From DTKD01 sp964494345 (GTDB lineage Bacteria > Armatimonadota > UBA5829): a stretch of 64,000 nucleotides of DNA. The notes under the pieces were generated by a model, which did not search any database, was not told the DNA's origin, and saw nothing but the letters and a program-made list of their open reading frames with translations. Location: positions 310,001 to 374,000 of the forward strand of contig CAZBSI010000004.1 of NCBI GenBank assembly GCA_964494345.1, written 5' to 3'. This document shows, piece by piece, positions 8,425-18,324 of the stretch; the stretch's first letter is position 1; the number at the start of each line of letters is the position of its first letter. Both the position numbers and the translations under genes were made by a program.

Positions 8425-9915
8425 CTACCTGACAGAAGCAGGCGCCTCTTGGGCAGCGGGTTGTTCGGGTTTGTCGTCTGTCGCGTTGACTTCGATGGTG
8501 GCCTGCTGGTCGCCGTAAAACGCTGTGATCGGGCCCTTTCGGACGCGGGATGGGATCAAATAGCCGTATTGATTGATGAATCCCATACCATTTGAAGCCG
8601 CCCATACGATTCTATCGATCTGATTCTGTGCGAGAGGGTATTTCTCGTCGCCTTGTGTAAGATAAAGTTGTGTCCCCTTGCCGACCATCAGCTTCTCAGC
8701 GGGCGCCAGAATCGAGAGGTTTGGCACTTCTCCATTTTGAGGCTGCCTGGCGAATACCAACACGCCGTTTGCCACTGTGCGCTGTATGCCGCCGGAGGGG
8801 CTGTTGATAATTCCGCCACGATAAGAAAGCGTGGTAGACCCACCGCCGTCCAGGTTAATTGCATCGACCGCGCCGAGACGCTTCATAATGGCGGATAGCT
8901 CCGACAGGCTCACACCTTTGCTTATGCCCTGGCGGCCGTCCACCGTGACCATCATAAACTTGCCATCCGCAGTCCTGCCAAGCGCAGAACGCGGGTGTCT
9001 TGTGGTCGAAAACGAGGCTCCAATGCCCTCGTATTCCAGGCTGATATGCTCCTTGCCGTCTTTGAGTATGAACGGCCGGCCGCCAACAGCCTGTTTAACC
9101 TGAGTCCAATCGACGCCGTTGGTGCTGGAAATATCGAAGCGAACGGTGAACATGTCTCCGGGTTTGAGGTTGGATTTGAGGAAGTGAGCAGCCGGGCCGC
9201 CTGCAGACAGCACCATGCCGTTTTCGGGGATCGGGGAGCTGACCGAATCCTCCCGCACCTCAAGAACAGTCAATTTGATATCGCTGCCACAGCGCACCGG
9301 TAGGTCTTCGCTGGTGCAGATGATTTCTGTGCCCTTATACTTACTGCGCGTGGTGGGATAAAAAATGCTGGTGTATGCTAAGACCTGATTGGTCTCGCGA
9401 TTGCGATTGATGCCGTCGATTTGGCGGCTGACTCCGCTTTTTAAAGTGAGGCTGGCCTTCCAGATGGGGTTATCGAACACACAGGCGCCGTCATTAAGGA
9501 TTGCTGCCACTGCATGCCTGTAAGATGGCTCGCTGACCAGTTCCCCATCAATTATGCATACCCCAAGCGGATCACCAGCAGAATCTGTGCCCATAGGAAA
9601 GAAATCTGCGTTGATTCCGACCACGGCCCCGCGTCGCTCTGTCAATGCGCCGATAGTCTCACAACCTTTGGCAGGCTCGTCGTTTAATATGACGTCCCGG
9701 CCGACCGCAGCTTTGATCTCAACACCCTCGACTTTTGGATCCACGGTGACCAGGTTGACTATCTGTTCCGCGCCAGGGGTGGTGTTAATCTCTTGATATA
9801 AAGTGACCCCTTCCGCTAACTGCTTGGTGATCGCAGAGGCAAACGCCGAGGATACAAGCGCCGCCAGAAGCAACAAACACAACGATAATTTCTGAAATCT
9901 ATAACGGGTGAACAC
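8425..9915 (-). CDS. secreted phosphodiester glycosidase (NAGPA-domain) protein
   Basis: 496 residues with an N-terminal signal (LSLCLLLLAALVSSAFA). The core matches the phosphodiester glycosidase family (related to the mammalian uncovering enzyme): GAVVGINADFFPMG, PLGVCIIDGELVSEP, HPRSALGRTADGKFMMVTVDGRQ and the hallmark AINLDGGGSTTL near residue 355. A beta-rich C-terminal region (residues about 400-480) may be a binding domain. Family members hydrolyse phosphodiester-linked sugars or act on exopolysaccharide; the substrate here is unknown. GTG start with AAGGAG upstream. It precedes the GH3 gene by 29 bases, linking it to cell-surface glycan turnover. Confidence 0.87.
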   Translation of the reverse strand: MFTRYRFQKLSLCLLLLAALVSSAFASAITKQLAEGVTLYQEINTTPGAEQIVNLVTVDPKVEGVEIKAAVGRDVILNDEPAKGCETIGALTERRGAVVGINADFFPMGTDSAGDPLGVCIIDGELVSEPSYRHAVAAILNDGACVFDNPIWKASLTLKSGVSRQIDGINRNRETNQVLAYTSIFYPTTRSKYKGTEIICTSEDLPVRCGSDIKLTVLEVREDSVSSPIPENGMVLSAGGPAAHFLKSNLKPGDMFTVRFDISSTNGVDWTQVKQAVGGRPFILKDGKEHISLEYEGIGASFSTTRHPRSALGRTADGKFMMVTVDGRQGISKGVSLSELSAIMKRLGAVDAINLDGGGSTTLSYRGGIINSPSGGIQRTVANGVLVFARQPQNGEVPNLSILAPAEKLMVGKGTQLYLTQGDEKYPLAQNQIDRIVWAASNGMGFINQYGYLIPSRVRKGPITAFYGDQQATIEVNATDDKPEQPAAQEAPASVR

Positions 9916-9950
9916 GTCAACTGCTCCTTAGTCTATTCATCGACATTGTA

Positions 9951-11627
9951 CTACTGAACTTTGTATGACAACAGGGCTTCGGGTGTCAGAGCCTTGCTGC
10001 TGATCCTGATTTCGTCTATAAGCCCTCTATACTGATCGACGGATTTATCGTCACGTCGGGCGCAGCCGACAAACCATCTGCCCTCTGCAAGAGCCACCGG
10101 GGCAGATTGCAAAACAGCTTCGGCGTCCAAAACAGAGCCGTTTCCAGAGTCGATATAAAGCTTAACCCGGTAGCCATTGCATGCCACAGCCAGATTATAC
10201 CAGTTATCCGGACTTAGGACGCTCCTGGATGAGAGAACCTGCCCGTCAAACCCGATTTCGACTCGGCCCTGCGGGGTTAGTGCGAGCTGAATTGCGGGCT
10301 GCCTGCTCAAAAAGACTTGATGCTTCGACAGGCCGCCCGGTTTCAGAGAGGCCTCTATTGTCCAGTTTTTGTATGTTTCAGACTCGATTGCGCCCTCTAT
10401 CGTGCGCAGATATCTGGCTCCTATCTCTTTTTCTGAGGCATTTGAATTGTCGTAGCTTCCTAAATTGAGCCTGAGTGTGGCCGGGACCCTACTCGAGGGC
10501 ACGGAAGCGGAGCCGATTCCGGTGGTGTTATAATCGTCGCCGCGAAGGTGATTGTTTTTGCCTGATGAGTCCAAAATATCTATAGACGGCAGCACGTTCT
10601 TGGTTGGGGTGGTATCCTCGAACCGCCAATAAGCCTGCACCCACTTCGGAGTCTTGGGATCAGCCATAGTCAGCTTGTCGTTGTCCTCATAAACCGGTAG
10701 AAAAAGAGGATATGGAGTGGCTCCGCTGTTTGGCTGGTGGACGCTTAAAACCAGTCCGAGGACAGGATGCCGAAATATCTGCCCGTGACCGGCGAAACCG
10801 TTGTATAGGATTCCCTCCTGCACCCACGGCCCCTGAACATCACCGCTGATCGATCTCGCGATAGAGACCGTATACCCCCAATGGACTGGATTGGGCAGGA
10901 TGTTATTGGTGGCCCATGCCATTATCAAATCGCCGTTTGAAAGTCGCAGCATCTGCGGCCCATCGGTGAGATAACACTTTCGGCCCTTGTCGTCGTGCCA
11001 GAAAGCGGCATACGGGGCATCGCTGGCCTTGAAAAGAAGAATGTCCTGTTTTGGTTTTAGCGGAGCCGTGAGGTCGTCTTTGAGGCGCATCGCCCGCATC
11101 TGCCCGTCCTGGACCGATACATGCTCCCGTGAATAGACCATCCAGGGGTCGCCGTGTTTGTCGATGTATAAAGTGCCGTCAAGTGAGAAATATTTTGGCC
11201 CGGTGATGGGCTGCGGGCTGTGGACGCGGAACGGCCCTTTGGGTGAATCGGCGACTAAAATCTGAACGGCTCTCGCACGTTTGGGGGCCTCAAAGGTCGC
11301 GAAGAGGTAGTATTTACCCTTATATGAAAAGACTTCCGGAGCCCAATACGCCCACACTCCCCAAAAATCATCCGGCTTTCGGAACGCGGACTTGGGCTGG
11401 CTCCAGGTTTGCAGTGTGGGATCAGATGTCTCGCGAACGTCGAATCCGCGCTGTCCATCCAAAGTAGGGCCGGTGCCATAGAGATAACACCTGCCCGTTG
11501 CCTGGTCACAGTAGATGAAAGGATCGCGTATTACTATATCGGGCCTTGTGACCGTCGCCTGGCCTGCCAGCGTCGTCGCAAGACACAGGCAAAGCCCGAC
11601 GGCATAAATCACATAATTCATCTTCAC
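9951..11627 (-). CDS. secreted glycoside hydrolase family 43 protein with LamG-like domain
   Basis: 558 residues, signal peptide at residues 4-23. The five-bladed propeller hydrolase domain begins RPDIVIRDPFIYCD, with the early Asp (RDPF) as the usual general base; AYWAPEVFSYKGKYYLFAT and YFSLDGTLYIDKHGDPWMVYSRE are typical GH43 blades. Residues from about 335 form a concanavalin A-like (LamG/laminin G 3) domain: WTIEASLKPGG, NWYNLAVACNGYRVKLYID, GLIDEIRISSKALT. It probably trims arabinan- or xylan-type side chains outside the cell; exact specificity cannot be read. It is 30 bases from the large CBM9/CARDB gene. Confidence 0.88.
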   Translation of the reverse strand: MKMNYVIYAVGLCLCLATTLAGQATVTRPDIVIRDPFIYCDQATGRCYLYGTGPTLDGQRGFDVRETSDPTLQTWSQPKSAFRKPDDFWGVWAYWAPEVFSYKGKYYLFATFEAPKRARAVQILVADSPKGPFRVHSPQPITGPKYFSLDGTLYIDKHGDPWMVYSREHVSVQDGQMRAMRLKDDLTAPLKPKQDILLFKASDAPYAAFWHDDKGRKCYLTDGPQMLRLSNGDLIMAWATNNILPNPVHWGYTVSIARSISGDVQGPWVQEGILYNGFAGHGQIFRHPVLGLVLSVHQPNSGATPYPLFLPVYEDNDKLTMADPKTPKWVQAYWRFEDTTPTKNVLPSIDILDSSGKNNHLRGDDYNTTGIGSASVPSSRVPATLRLNLGSYDNSNASEKEIGARYLRTIEGAIESETYKNWTIEASLKPGGLSKHQVFLSRQPAIQLALTPQGRVEIGFDGQVLSSRSVLSPDNWYNLAVACNGYRVKLYIDSGNGSVLDAEAVLQSAPVALAEGRWFVGCARRDDKSVDQYRGLIDEIRISSKALTPEALLSYKVQ

Positions 11628-11657
11628 TTCCGTTGAGTCTAATAATCCGGCTCCGGA

Positions 11658-14453
11658 TCAGTTGGCTGCTGCGGATTGAGCCGATACCTCCACAGGGACT
11701 ACGAGGATATCCCCACCTCGGCTCAGCGGCTCGGTAGACAGCCATTTGTTGTCTATGTTTACATCCCAAACCAGGACATACTTGCCCTCTTTGGCCGGTG
11801 CCTTGACCGTGGCGGAGATCACCGCAGCAGCCTGAGGCCCAACCGTAGTCTTCATAGGACTGGTGACTCCGTCCCACTCGACCTCAGTGCCATCAGCGGC
11901 ATACCAGTGATAGCCAATGCTGGATTTCTTCAGATCCCAAGCCTTGGCTCCAGTGTTTCTCAACACCACCTTAGCATCAAGAGTCTGTGACGGCTTAAGA
12001 GCCACAGGCACATCAGTGTCGACGATGCGAGGCCCGAAATCCGCCGCCATAAGTTCTACAGTACTATTAAGAGGCTTAGTTCCAGTTTCGGACAATCTTT
12101 GTGAGCCTTTAAGCACATCGAATCGGAGTTGGTAGGTCCAATCGTTGTCAGGCGCGGAGAGATCCAAGGTAGACTTTTTGTTCGAGGCAATCGCCAGCTT
12201 CAAAGGCACATCGATAATCTCCCCCGGCTTGCAGTCTTTCGGCAGCCTGGCTTTCAAGCCTGTCACATCAACCTCGACCGCAGCAGCGTCCGGATTGGCT
12301 CGGAACACCTTGAAGAGACGGCATTCGACCTGGGTATTAGACGATTTCAGAGTCTCAGTTCCGTCATTTCTTACTTTTATGGAAATGGGATAATTCGCCT
12401 CAAGAGCTATCATATTAGGCGCGGAAGCCGAGAGCGCCGTCGCCTGGAGTTCGGGGGCTGGCGCTATGTTTATCGGAATCATAGTGGGGCTATCCCCCAG
12501 CGATGAGAACCACTTGCCATCAGACGCACGAATCAGCCCCAGATGCAATTCACAAGGCCCCTCAGGCATAGGAGAACCGCTAGCCGTCACAGTGCCGATT
12601 CCAATAGTGAGATTGACGGTCTCGCCAGGCAAAACATCGTTCTCCAGCGGCCTGCGCACCTTACTTTCGCCAAAGAAGCGACCGCTGCGATACCATCTAT
12701 AGCCCAGCGCATAGCCGGTTTTGGCTCGCCAGGCTGAATTGCCTACGTTTCTGATGGTGACCTGCGCCTGGGTGATTTGCTTTGAAGGGATAACAGGCGC
12801 GATGTCGCAGTGCAGAAATCTGGCGGAGTAGTCTCGATCCACTATGAAACGCCTTGTGTGTTTGTTGGTCGATTCTACACGGCTGACTCCGAGTTTGGCT
12901 GTCGGAGCAATGCACTTGCCTAGCGTATAGTCGTTCCATGCGTCACAGACGACCCATAAAGGGTTTGCCGCTATCGCCTTATCCCATTGAGCGTCGTAGT
13001 CGTCGTCGGCGGTAATCCATGCCAGGCTGATTCGGCTGTGGGAGTCATCGGCAACCCCGTCAAACGAAGTGGCTCTTGTCTCATAACTGGAATCGGCCAG
13101 CCATACCGTGGGAGAACCGAAGTCTGTCATAAATCGCTCGGTGCATCGGGTCACAAACTCCGGGCTCCACACATCCAGAGACTCTCGATTGGCCAGGCAA
13201 ATTATGGCGCCCTGCTGCCCGGCACGCGGCTTTGCCGCAGGAGCCGACGCACGATACTGCGGAGGAATATGGCTGAAGAAATCTTTTATGGCGCCGTAGA
13301 CCGCAAGCACCGGCTGGCCGCTTGCTTTAAGATAAGCCGGGTCGAAGAACATCCCCACCATCGGATAAGGCTTATTTTCCTTGCGAAGCTCGTCAAGGGC
13401 CGCTACCATGCAATCCAAACCCTTGTCCGCGAACCCACGCCCCTCGCTTGCCGCAGCCAAATAGTCCGGCAGCACAACCGTAATCCCCGCCCTGGCCATA
13501 CTCGACAGCTCATCTTTATGCCACTGCACACGATCGTAGCTCAACCACGGCCCGACGCCGTCAGCCGGCGCATCGAGCATATCTAACGTCCCGTCCGGCT
13601 TACGAATGCGCTGCACAGGGACCTGCTTTCGAGAATCGGCCTGATACCAGTAGGAATAACGCGCCAGCACAGTTCTTTGTATCGGGAACTTGGCTTCGTA
13701 TACAAAACCAGCCGGCATAGGCAGATCCAGGGCGAACGAGGTGTTTTTGTGCCATTCCTTGTCGCTGATGACTCCGTCAATCAACGGCGCGCGAACGATA
13801 TATTTAGCAGACAAAATCTTCTCATGGCTTAAAGTGGCGACGCCAAATGAGTGCGCCGCAAAGACCAGTTTAACCCACTTATCAGGGGTCAGAGCATCTT
13901 CTTCCGCCTTAACCCGCGATGATAGACTTATAAACCCCTTGGGGTCGGCGTGGCTGCGGATGATGACGTTGAAACCCACCATATCGCCGATGGAGGGCGG
14001 CTTCATGCCTATAAGCGACCACGGCACAGCCATCTCCACGCTGTAGGTGGTGTCAATATCCTCCGGATTGTTTATCGTTCCCTGAACAGTTGCTCCATAT
14101 TTGAACGTGAACGCCGGGGTCATTTTAAGCTCGCCAGTCTCCGTGCCAGCCCTGAATTTGGAACCGCCAGCGGCCGAAATCGCCATCGAGAAGCACGCAG
14201 GGGTTATCGTAGACGAAGCTTTATTGTCCGTTTCGATATAAAACTCTATGGTATCGTCGCCGTCGAGGTTGACGTTGGGCTTGCTGTTTACAGCACGCAC
14301 ATCCGGGCAATCCACTCTGAACGCGAGATAGAGGTAACTATCGTCCCAGGTTGTGTAGCAGTTGGCTTGATCTTTTGCAGAATCTTGGGCGAATGCAGAG
14401 CAACTGAGCAGCATAACGACCACTGCACACAATAAGACACGTTTGAAAATCAT
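11658..14453 (-). CDS. large secreted protein: CBM9-like, TIM-barrel-like and CARDB-like domains
   Basis: 931 residues with a signal peptide (VLLCAVVVMLLSCSAFA). Residues about 30-210 resemble a DOMON/CBM9-type sugar-binding fold (DDSYLYLAFRVDCPDVRA, LDGDDTIEFYIE, VEMAVPWSLIGMKPP). Residues about 260-540 look like an alpha/beta barrel of the DUF5010/GH99-like kind (YSYWYQADS, MARAGITVVLPDYLAA, AIAANPLWVVCDAWNDYTLG). The remainder contains two or three CARDB-like Ig domains, shown by TIRNVGNSAWRAKTGYALGYRW and VLRNTGAKAWDLKKSSIGYHW. Likely a cell-surface glycan-binding enzyme. The catalytic residues are not identified, so hydrolase activity is inference. Confidence 0.65.
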   Translation of the reverse strand: MIFKRVLLCAVVVMLLSCSAFAQDSAKDQANCYTTWDDSYLYLAFRVDCPDVRAVNSKPNVNLDGDDTIEFYIETDNKASSTITPACFSMAISAAGGSKFRAGTETGELKMTPAFTFKYGATVQGTINNPEDIDTTYSVEMAVPWSLIGMKPPSIGDMVGFNVIIRSHADPKGFISLSSRVKAEEDALTPDKWVKLVFAAHSFGVATLSHEKILSAKYIVRAPLIDGVISDKEWHKNTSFALDLPMPAGFVYEAKFPIQRTVLARYSYWYQADSRKQVPVQRIRKPDGTLDMLDAPADGVGPWLSYDRVQWHKDELSSMARAGITVVLPDYLAAASEGRGFADKGLDCMVAALDELRKENKPYPMVGMFFDPAYLKASGQPVLAVYGAIKDFFSHIPPQYRASAPAAKPRAGQQGAIICLANRESLDVWSPEFVTRCTERFMTDFGSPTVWLADSSYETRATSFDGVADDSHSRISLAWITADDDYDAQWDKAIAANPLWVVCDAWNDYTLGKCIAPTAKLGVSRVESTNKHTRRFIVDRDYSARFLHCDIAPVIPSKQITQAQVTIRNVGNSAWRAKTGYALGYRWYRSGRFFGESKVRRPLENDVLPGETVNLTIGIGTVTASGSPMPEGPCELHLGLIRASDGKWFSSLGDSPTMIPINIAPAPELQATALSASAPNMIALEANYPISIKVRNDGTETLKSSNTQVECRLFKVFRANPDAAAVEVDVTGLKARLPKDCKPGEIIDVPLKLAIASNKKSTLDLSAPDNDWTYQLRFDVLKGSQRLSETGTKPLNSTVELMAADFGPRIVDTDVPVALKPSQTLDAKVVLRNTGAKAWDLKKSSIGYHWYAADGTEVEWDGVTSPMKTTVGPQAAAVISATVKAPAKEGKYVLVWDVNIDNKWLSTEPLSRGGDILVVPVEVSAQSAAAN

Positions 14454-14497
14454 CTTCCACTCCGTATGCTGAGCGCCCCTCGGCGTCAGCGGTGACC

Positions 14498-15655
14498 CTA
14501 CGAGACTTTTTTGACGAATCGCGCAATGCGCTCCAGCGCTTGTTCGATCTTTTCTATAGAAGTCGCATACGAGCAGCGTACATGCCCCTCTCCGCAGTCG
14601 CCAAATGCATTTCCCGGCACTACGACTACTTTCTCTTCATAGAGTAGTCGCTCCGCGAACTCGTCGCAGCTAAGCCCGGTCTCCTTAACAGACGGGAATG
14701 CGTAGAACGCACCGCCCGGCATCAGGCACGTTAAGCCGGCGTCGTTGAGACCTTTAACGATGACTCTCCTGCGCTGATTATACTGCTGGATCATCTCCTC
14801 GCTGTCTTCGTAGCCGTGTTTGATCGCCTCCAGCGCCGCCATCTGCCCCATAATCGGCGCACACAGTATAGTATACTGGTGGATTTTCATCATCGCTTCG
14901 ATCACATCAGCCGGCCCGGCAGCGTAGCCTATTCTCCATCCCGTCATCGCATACGCTTTCGAAAAACCGTTGAGGTAGATGGTGCGTTCGTAAGCGCCTG
15001 GGATGGTGGGCAAACACGTGTGTCGGCAGTCATAGGTTAGCCGATCGTATATCTCGTCTGTAATAATGTACAGATCGTGCTCGATCGCAATGTCGACTAT
15101 TTGATGGAGAGTCTCCCGACTGGCAATCGCGCCGGTGGGATTTGACGGATAGCTGACAAGAATAGCCTTGGTCTTTGGCGTGATCGCTGCGCGTATTTGC
15201 TCCGGCTCGACACAAAAAGCTGTCTTTGAGGTCGTCGGGATCGTGACCGGCACCCCGCCGGCAAACAACACACATGGTTTATAGGAAACGTAGCACGGCT
15301 CCGGGCAGATCACCTCATCACCGGGGTCCAGCAGCGCCCTCATCACGAGGTCCATAGCCTCGCTGACCCCGACGGTGATCAATATTTCGTTTTCCGGATT
15401 ATATTCGATGCGCTCGTGTTTGATAAGATAGTCATTGATGGCTGTACGCAACTCCAGCATGCCATAGTTGGATGTATAGCTGGTGCGCCCTCGTTCCAGA
15501 GAATATATGCAGGCTTCGCGCACGCGCCAGGGCGTGGCGAAGTCCGGCTCTCCAACGCCCAGCGAGATCGCATCCGGCATTTTTGCAGCCACATCAAAAA
15601 ACCTGCGTATACCCGACGCAGGCGTGGAAGTTACAATTTGAGAAATGGGTTTCAT
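14498..15655 (-). CDS. PLP-dependent class I/II aminotransferase
   Basis: 385 residues, usual length for fold-type I aminotransferases. Visible signatures are ISLGVGEPDF, SYTSNYGMLELR, LVSYPSNPTGAI (Asn contacting PLP), the Asp of IITDEIYD, and NGFSKAYAMTGWRIGY with the PLP-binding lysine, then the Arg of VRCSYATS for the substrate carboxylate. It belongs to the aspartate/alanine aminotransferase group. The Lrp/AsnC regulator lies immediately upstream with 68 bases between, the same pairing as B. subtilis alaR-alaA, so an alanine or aromatic transaminase controlled by that regulator is plausible. Confidence 0.88.
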   Translation of the reverse strand: MKPISQIVTSTPASGIRRFFDVAAKMPDAISLGVGEPDFATPWRVREACIYSLERGRTSYTSNYGMLELRTAINDYLIKHERIEYNPENEILITVGVSEAMDLVMRALLDPGDEVICPEPCYVSYKPCVLFAGGVPVTIPTTSKTAFCVEPEQIRAAITPKTKAILVSYPSNPTGAIASRETLHQIVDIAIEHDLYIITDEIYDRLTYDCRHTCLPTIPGAYERTIYLNGFSKAYAMTGWRIGYAAGPADVIEAMMKIHQYTILCAPIMGQMAALEAIKHGYEDSEEMIQQYNQRRRVIVKGLNDAGLTCLMPGGAFYAFPSVKETGLSCDEFAERLLYEEKVVVVPGNAFGDCGEGHVRCSYATSIEKIEQALERIARFVKKVS

Positions 15656-15723
15656 CTATAGTTCCACGGCGAGCTATCAGAGCCTGCGCAATCGCGACTC
15701 ACCAGTAATCAGCCATATTAAAA

Positions 15724-16206
15724 TCAGGCCGAAACCGGGAGTCGAAAATCCTCGCCAGCGTCCTCAAATATATCTCCGCTATCCTTATATTTTTTTAGTA
15801 GAAAATTGGTCCTCGTCGAAAGCACGCCTTCCAGAGTGGCGAGTCTATCCGCCACAAAGAACGCCACTTCCTGCATAGTTTTTCCTTCGACCACGACTCT
15901 CAGGTCGTAGTCCCCTGACACCAGATATACCGAATGCACCTCGCCGTATTTGTATATTCGACGGGCGATCTCGTCGTATCCCGTGCCCCTGGTGGGAGTC
16001 ACACGTACGTCGATAAATGCAAATACCCGCTCCCTGCCGGCTTTATCCCAGTCGATTACGGTTTTATAAGACTTGATGACCCCCCTGTTCGTGAGGTCTT
16101 CAATCGTATTAGTTACCTCTTCTTCCGAAATCCCAAGCATCACCGCGATTTTGGAGGCCGGAGTGCGGGCGTCGAGTTCAAGTATCGATAGTATTTGTCG
16201 TTCCAT
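15724..16206 (-). CDS. Lrp/AsnC family transcriptional regulator
   Basis: 160 residues: an N-terminal winged helix-turn-helix (MERQILSILELDARTPASK, EVTNTIEDLTNRGVIKSYKT) and a C-terminal RAM ligand-binding domain (VFAFIDVRVTPTRGTGYDE, VHSVYLVSGDYDLRVVVEG). The start at 16206 is chosen because AGGA lies eight bases upstream and because the earlier in-frame ATG at 16242 falls upstream of the transcription start predicted from the promoter. It probably binds an amino acid and controls the adjacent aminotransferase gene and itself. Confidence 0.9.
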   Translation of the reverse strand: MERQILSILELDARTPASKIAVMLGISEEEVTNTIEDLTNRGVIKSYKTVIDWDKAGRERVFAFIDVRVTPTRGTGYDEIARRIYKYGEVHSVYLVSGDYDLRVVVEGKTMQEVAFFVADRLATLEGVLSTRTNFLLKKYKDSGDIFEDAGEDFRLPVSA

Positions 16207-16233
16207 TTCGCGTCCTACAGTCGAGTTGTTCCA

Positions 16234-16262
16234 ATGATACAATCACAGCCGGGCATAGTCAA
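16234..16262 (-). promoter_or_regulatory. sigma-70-type promoter for the lrp-aminotransferase pair
   Basis: On the minus strand TTGACT is followed, after exactly 17 bases, by TATCAT. Transcription would begin near 16227, about 20 bases before the lrp start codon. It lies in the short gap downstream of metG. Confidence 0.65.
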
Positions 16263-16279
16263 TCGGCAATTCACAGCCG

Positions 16280-18226
16280 CTATTTTACATTCGAGCCGGG
16301 CGCCACATCCTTATCCGGCTGCAACAGGACAGCCCCGCCGTCGGCATCGGTGGCTGCGAGCAGCATTCCGTTTGATACAACTCCACGGATCTTCGCGGGT
16401 TCGAGATTGGTCAACAGCACGATCTTTCGACCCACCAGCGCATCGGGTTCGTAGTTTGCAGCCACCCCTGCCACAATCTGCCTTTGCTCGTCTCCGAGAT
16501 TAACCGTCAGTTTCAGGAGCTTATTCGCGCCTTCAATGCGCTCTGCTGTCAATACTTCAGCGATGCGAATATCGAGTTTGCTGAAGTAGTCGTAGTTTAT
16601 GCGATCCTGTGTTTTTTCTTCTTTTGCTGCGGCCTTCGGTTCTTCAGTCACCTTCGCTTCCTCCTTGCGTTTGCTGCCGAGCCTGGGGAATATGGGGTCC
16701 GGCCCCTGGATTTTGGTTCCGACCGGGATAGGTTTGTCTGCGACGATGTCGGCCCATTTTAGCGAGGAAAATGTATCGGCAATACCCAACTGGCGGGCTA
16801 TTTCAGCAGCCGTCGCGGGCATAAACGGGGATATCATAATCGCCGCAGCTCTGGCGACTTCGAGCGCTGAGTACAGCACCCCGGCAAGTTCATCGGTGTT
16901 GTCCTGTTTGGCCAACTTCCAAGGCTCGGTGTCGTTTATATATTTGTTGCCGGAGCCTATTAACTGCCAGATGGCTTCAAGGGCCCGGGTAAATTCAAAT
17001 TTATCGCAAAAACCGAGGGCCGCCTGCGCAGTCTCGGATATTTCGTTGCGCATCCCGCCGTGGAAGCTCTTAGGGTCCGGCACAGATCCATCGAAGTATT
17101 TGCCGAGCATGCTAAGAGTGCGGTTGAGCAGATTGCCCAGGTCGTTAGCCAAATCAGAGTTGAACCGGTTTCTGAACGATTTGATAGAGAAGTCCCCGTC
17201 CAATCCGAGCGTGACCTCGCGGGATAAGAAATATCTCACCGCATCAAGGCATACGTCCCGTGATGCGCCGGATTCCGAGGCAAGCTCCTCGGCAAGCGCA
17301 GCCGGGGAGATGGCGTTTCCCTTAGATTTAGAAATCTTCTCGCCGTCGATGGTCCAAAACCCGTGACCGAACAACACCTTCGGAAGCTCCAGATCAAGCG
17401 CCATTAACATTGCCGGCCAGAACGTGCAGTGGAATCGGACAAATATATCTTTGCCCATAAGCTGCAGATCCGCCGGCCAGATGCTTTTGAAGCGCTCCTC
17501 ATCGGTGAGATAACCCGTGGCGCTGATATAGTTAATAAGCGCGTCGAACCAGACGTAGATCACCTTGCTATCGTCGCCCGGAACGGGAATCCCCCACCCC
17601 TTGTTGTCGCGAGTTATTGAGACATCACGCAGACCCTGTTTGATGAAGCTGACTACCTCGTTTTTGCGGAACTCCGGCTGCAGGAAATCCGGATTGGCGT
17701 CTATGTGAGCCAGCAACCTGTCGGAGTATGCGGAGAGTTTGAAGTAGTAGTTGGTCTCCTCCACCCACTCGACATCTCGATCACAAGAAGGGCACTTGCC
17801 GTTTACAAGCTCAGAGTCAGACAGAAAAGTCTCGCACGGCACGCAATACCAGCCCTCATAACTGCCTTCGTAGATGTCTCCCTGGTCGACAAGTCGTTTG
17901 AATATCGACTTTACAACCTCCGTATGGCGAGGCTCTGTGGTCCTGATGAAGTCGTCGTATTCTATGTCGAGGCTCTTCCACACCTTCTTAAAATCCTCGG
18001 CAAGCTGATCGACGTATTCGGCCACCGGCACCCCTCTATCGGCTGCGGCGGATGCGACTTTGATCGCGTTCTCGTCGGTACCCGTCAAAAAGAATGTGCG
18101 CTCACCTTTCAGTTTGTGATAACGTGAGACTATATCGGCCATGATAGTCGTGTATGCGTTGCCGATATGAGGGACATCGTTTACATAGTAGATTGGCGTC
18201 GTTATATAGTATGCTTTGTTGGTCAT
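16280..18226 (-). CDS. metG: methionine-tRNA ligase with C-terminal tRNA-binding domain
   Basis: 648 residues. The class I signature HIGN begins at residue 20 (YYVNDVPHIGNAYTT), the KMSKS-type loop reads GEKISKSKG, and the zinc knuckle has CVPCETF and CPSCDRDVEW, the four-Cys single-knuckle layout. Residues about 535-648 are an EMAP-II/Trbp111-like OB fold (LDIRIAEVLTAERIEGANKL, IVAGVAANYEPD, GVVSNGMLLAA). A Lys/Glu-rich linker joins the two. ATG 18226 has GAGAG six bases upstream; 41 further upstream codons overlap fmdB and are rejected. The order ricT-fmdB-metG resembles Firmicutes ricT-metS neighbourhoods. Confidence 0.95.
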   Translation of the reverse strand: MTNKAYYITTPIYYVNDVPHIGNAYTTIMADIVSRYHKLKGERTFFLTGTDENAIKVASAAADRGVPVAEYVDQLAEDFKKVWKSLDIEYDDFIRTTEPRHTEVVKSIFKRLVDQGDIYEGSYEGWYCVPCETFLSDSELVNGKCPSCDRDVEWVEETNYYFKLSAYSDRLLAHIDANPDFLQPEFRKNEVVSFIKQGLRDVSITRDNKGWGIPVPGDDSKVIYVWFDALINYISATGYLTDEERFKSIWPADLQLMGKDIFVRFHCTFWPAMLMALDLELPKVLFGHGFWTIDGEKISKSKGNAISPAALAEELASESGASRDVCLDAVRYFLSREVTLGLDGDFSIKSFRNRFNSDLANDLGNLLNRTLSMLGKYFDGSVPDPKSFHGGMRNEISETAQAALGFCDKFEFTRALEAIWQLIGSGNKYINDTEPWKLAKQDNTDELAGVLYSALEVARAAAIMISPFMPATAAEIARQLGIADTFSSLKWADIVADKPIPVGTKIQGPDPIFPRLGSKRKEEAKVTEEPKAAAKEEKTQDRINYDYFSKLDIRIAEVLTAERIEGANKLLKLTVNLGDEQRQIVAGVAANYEPDALVGRKIVLLTNLEPAKIRGVVSNGMLLAATDADGGAVLLQPDKDVAPGSNVK

Positions 18227-18324
18227 AGTATCTCTCAGCGATTGAAATGTGGCAGGCATGCGCGATATCACGCTGCTAAACGCAAGTTCTGCACAACAGG
18301 CGTCGGTTCCTTCGTAGATTGCGG

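Noticed and set aside
8396..8605. N-terminal extension of the GH3 gene
   Set aside because: The 70 extra codons overlap the phosphodiester glycosidase gene, are Arg-rich and unlike the family; the ATG at 8395 has a ribosome site.
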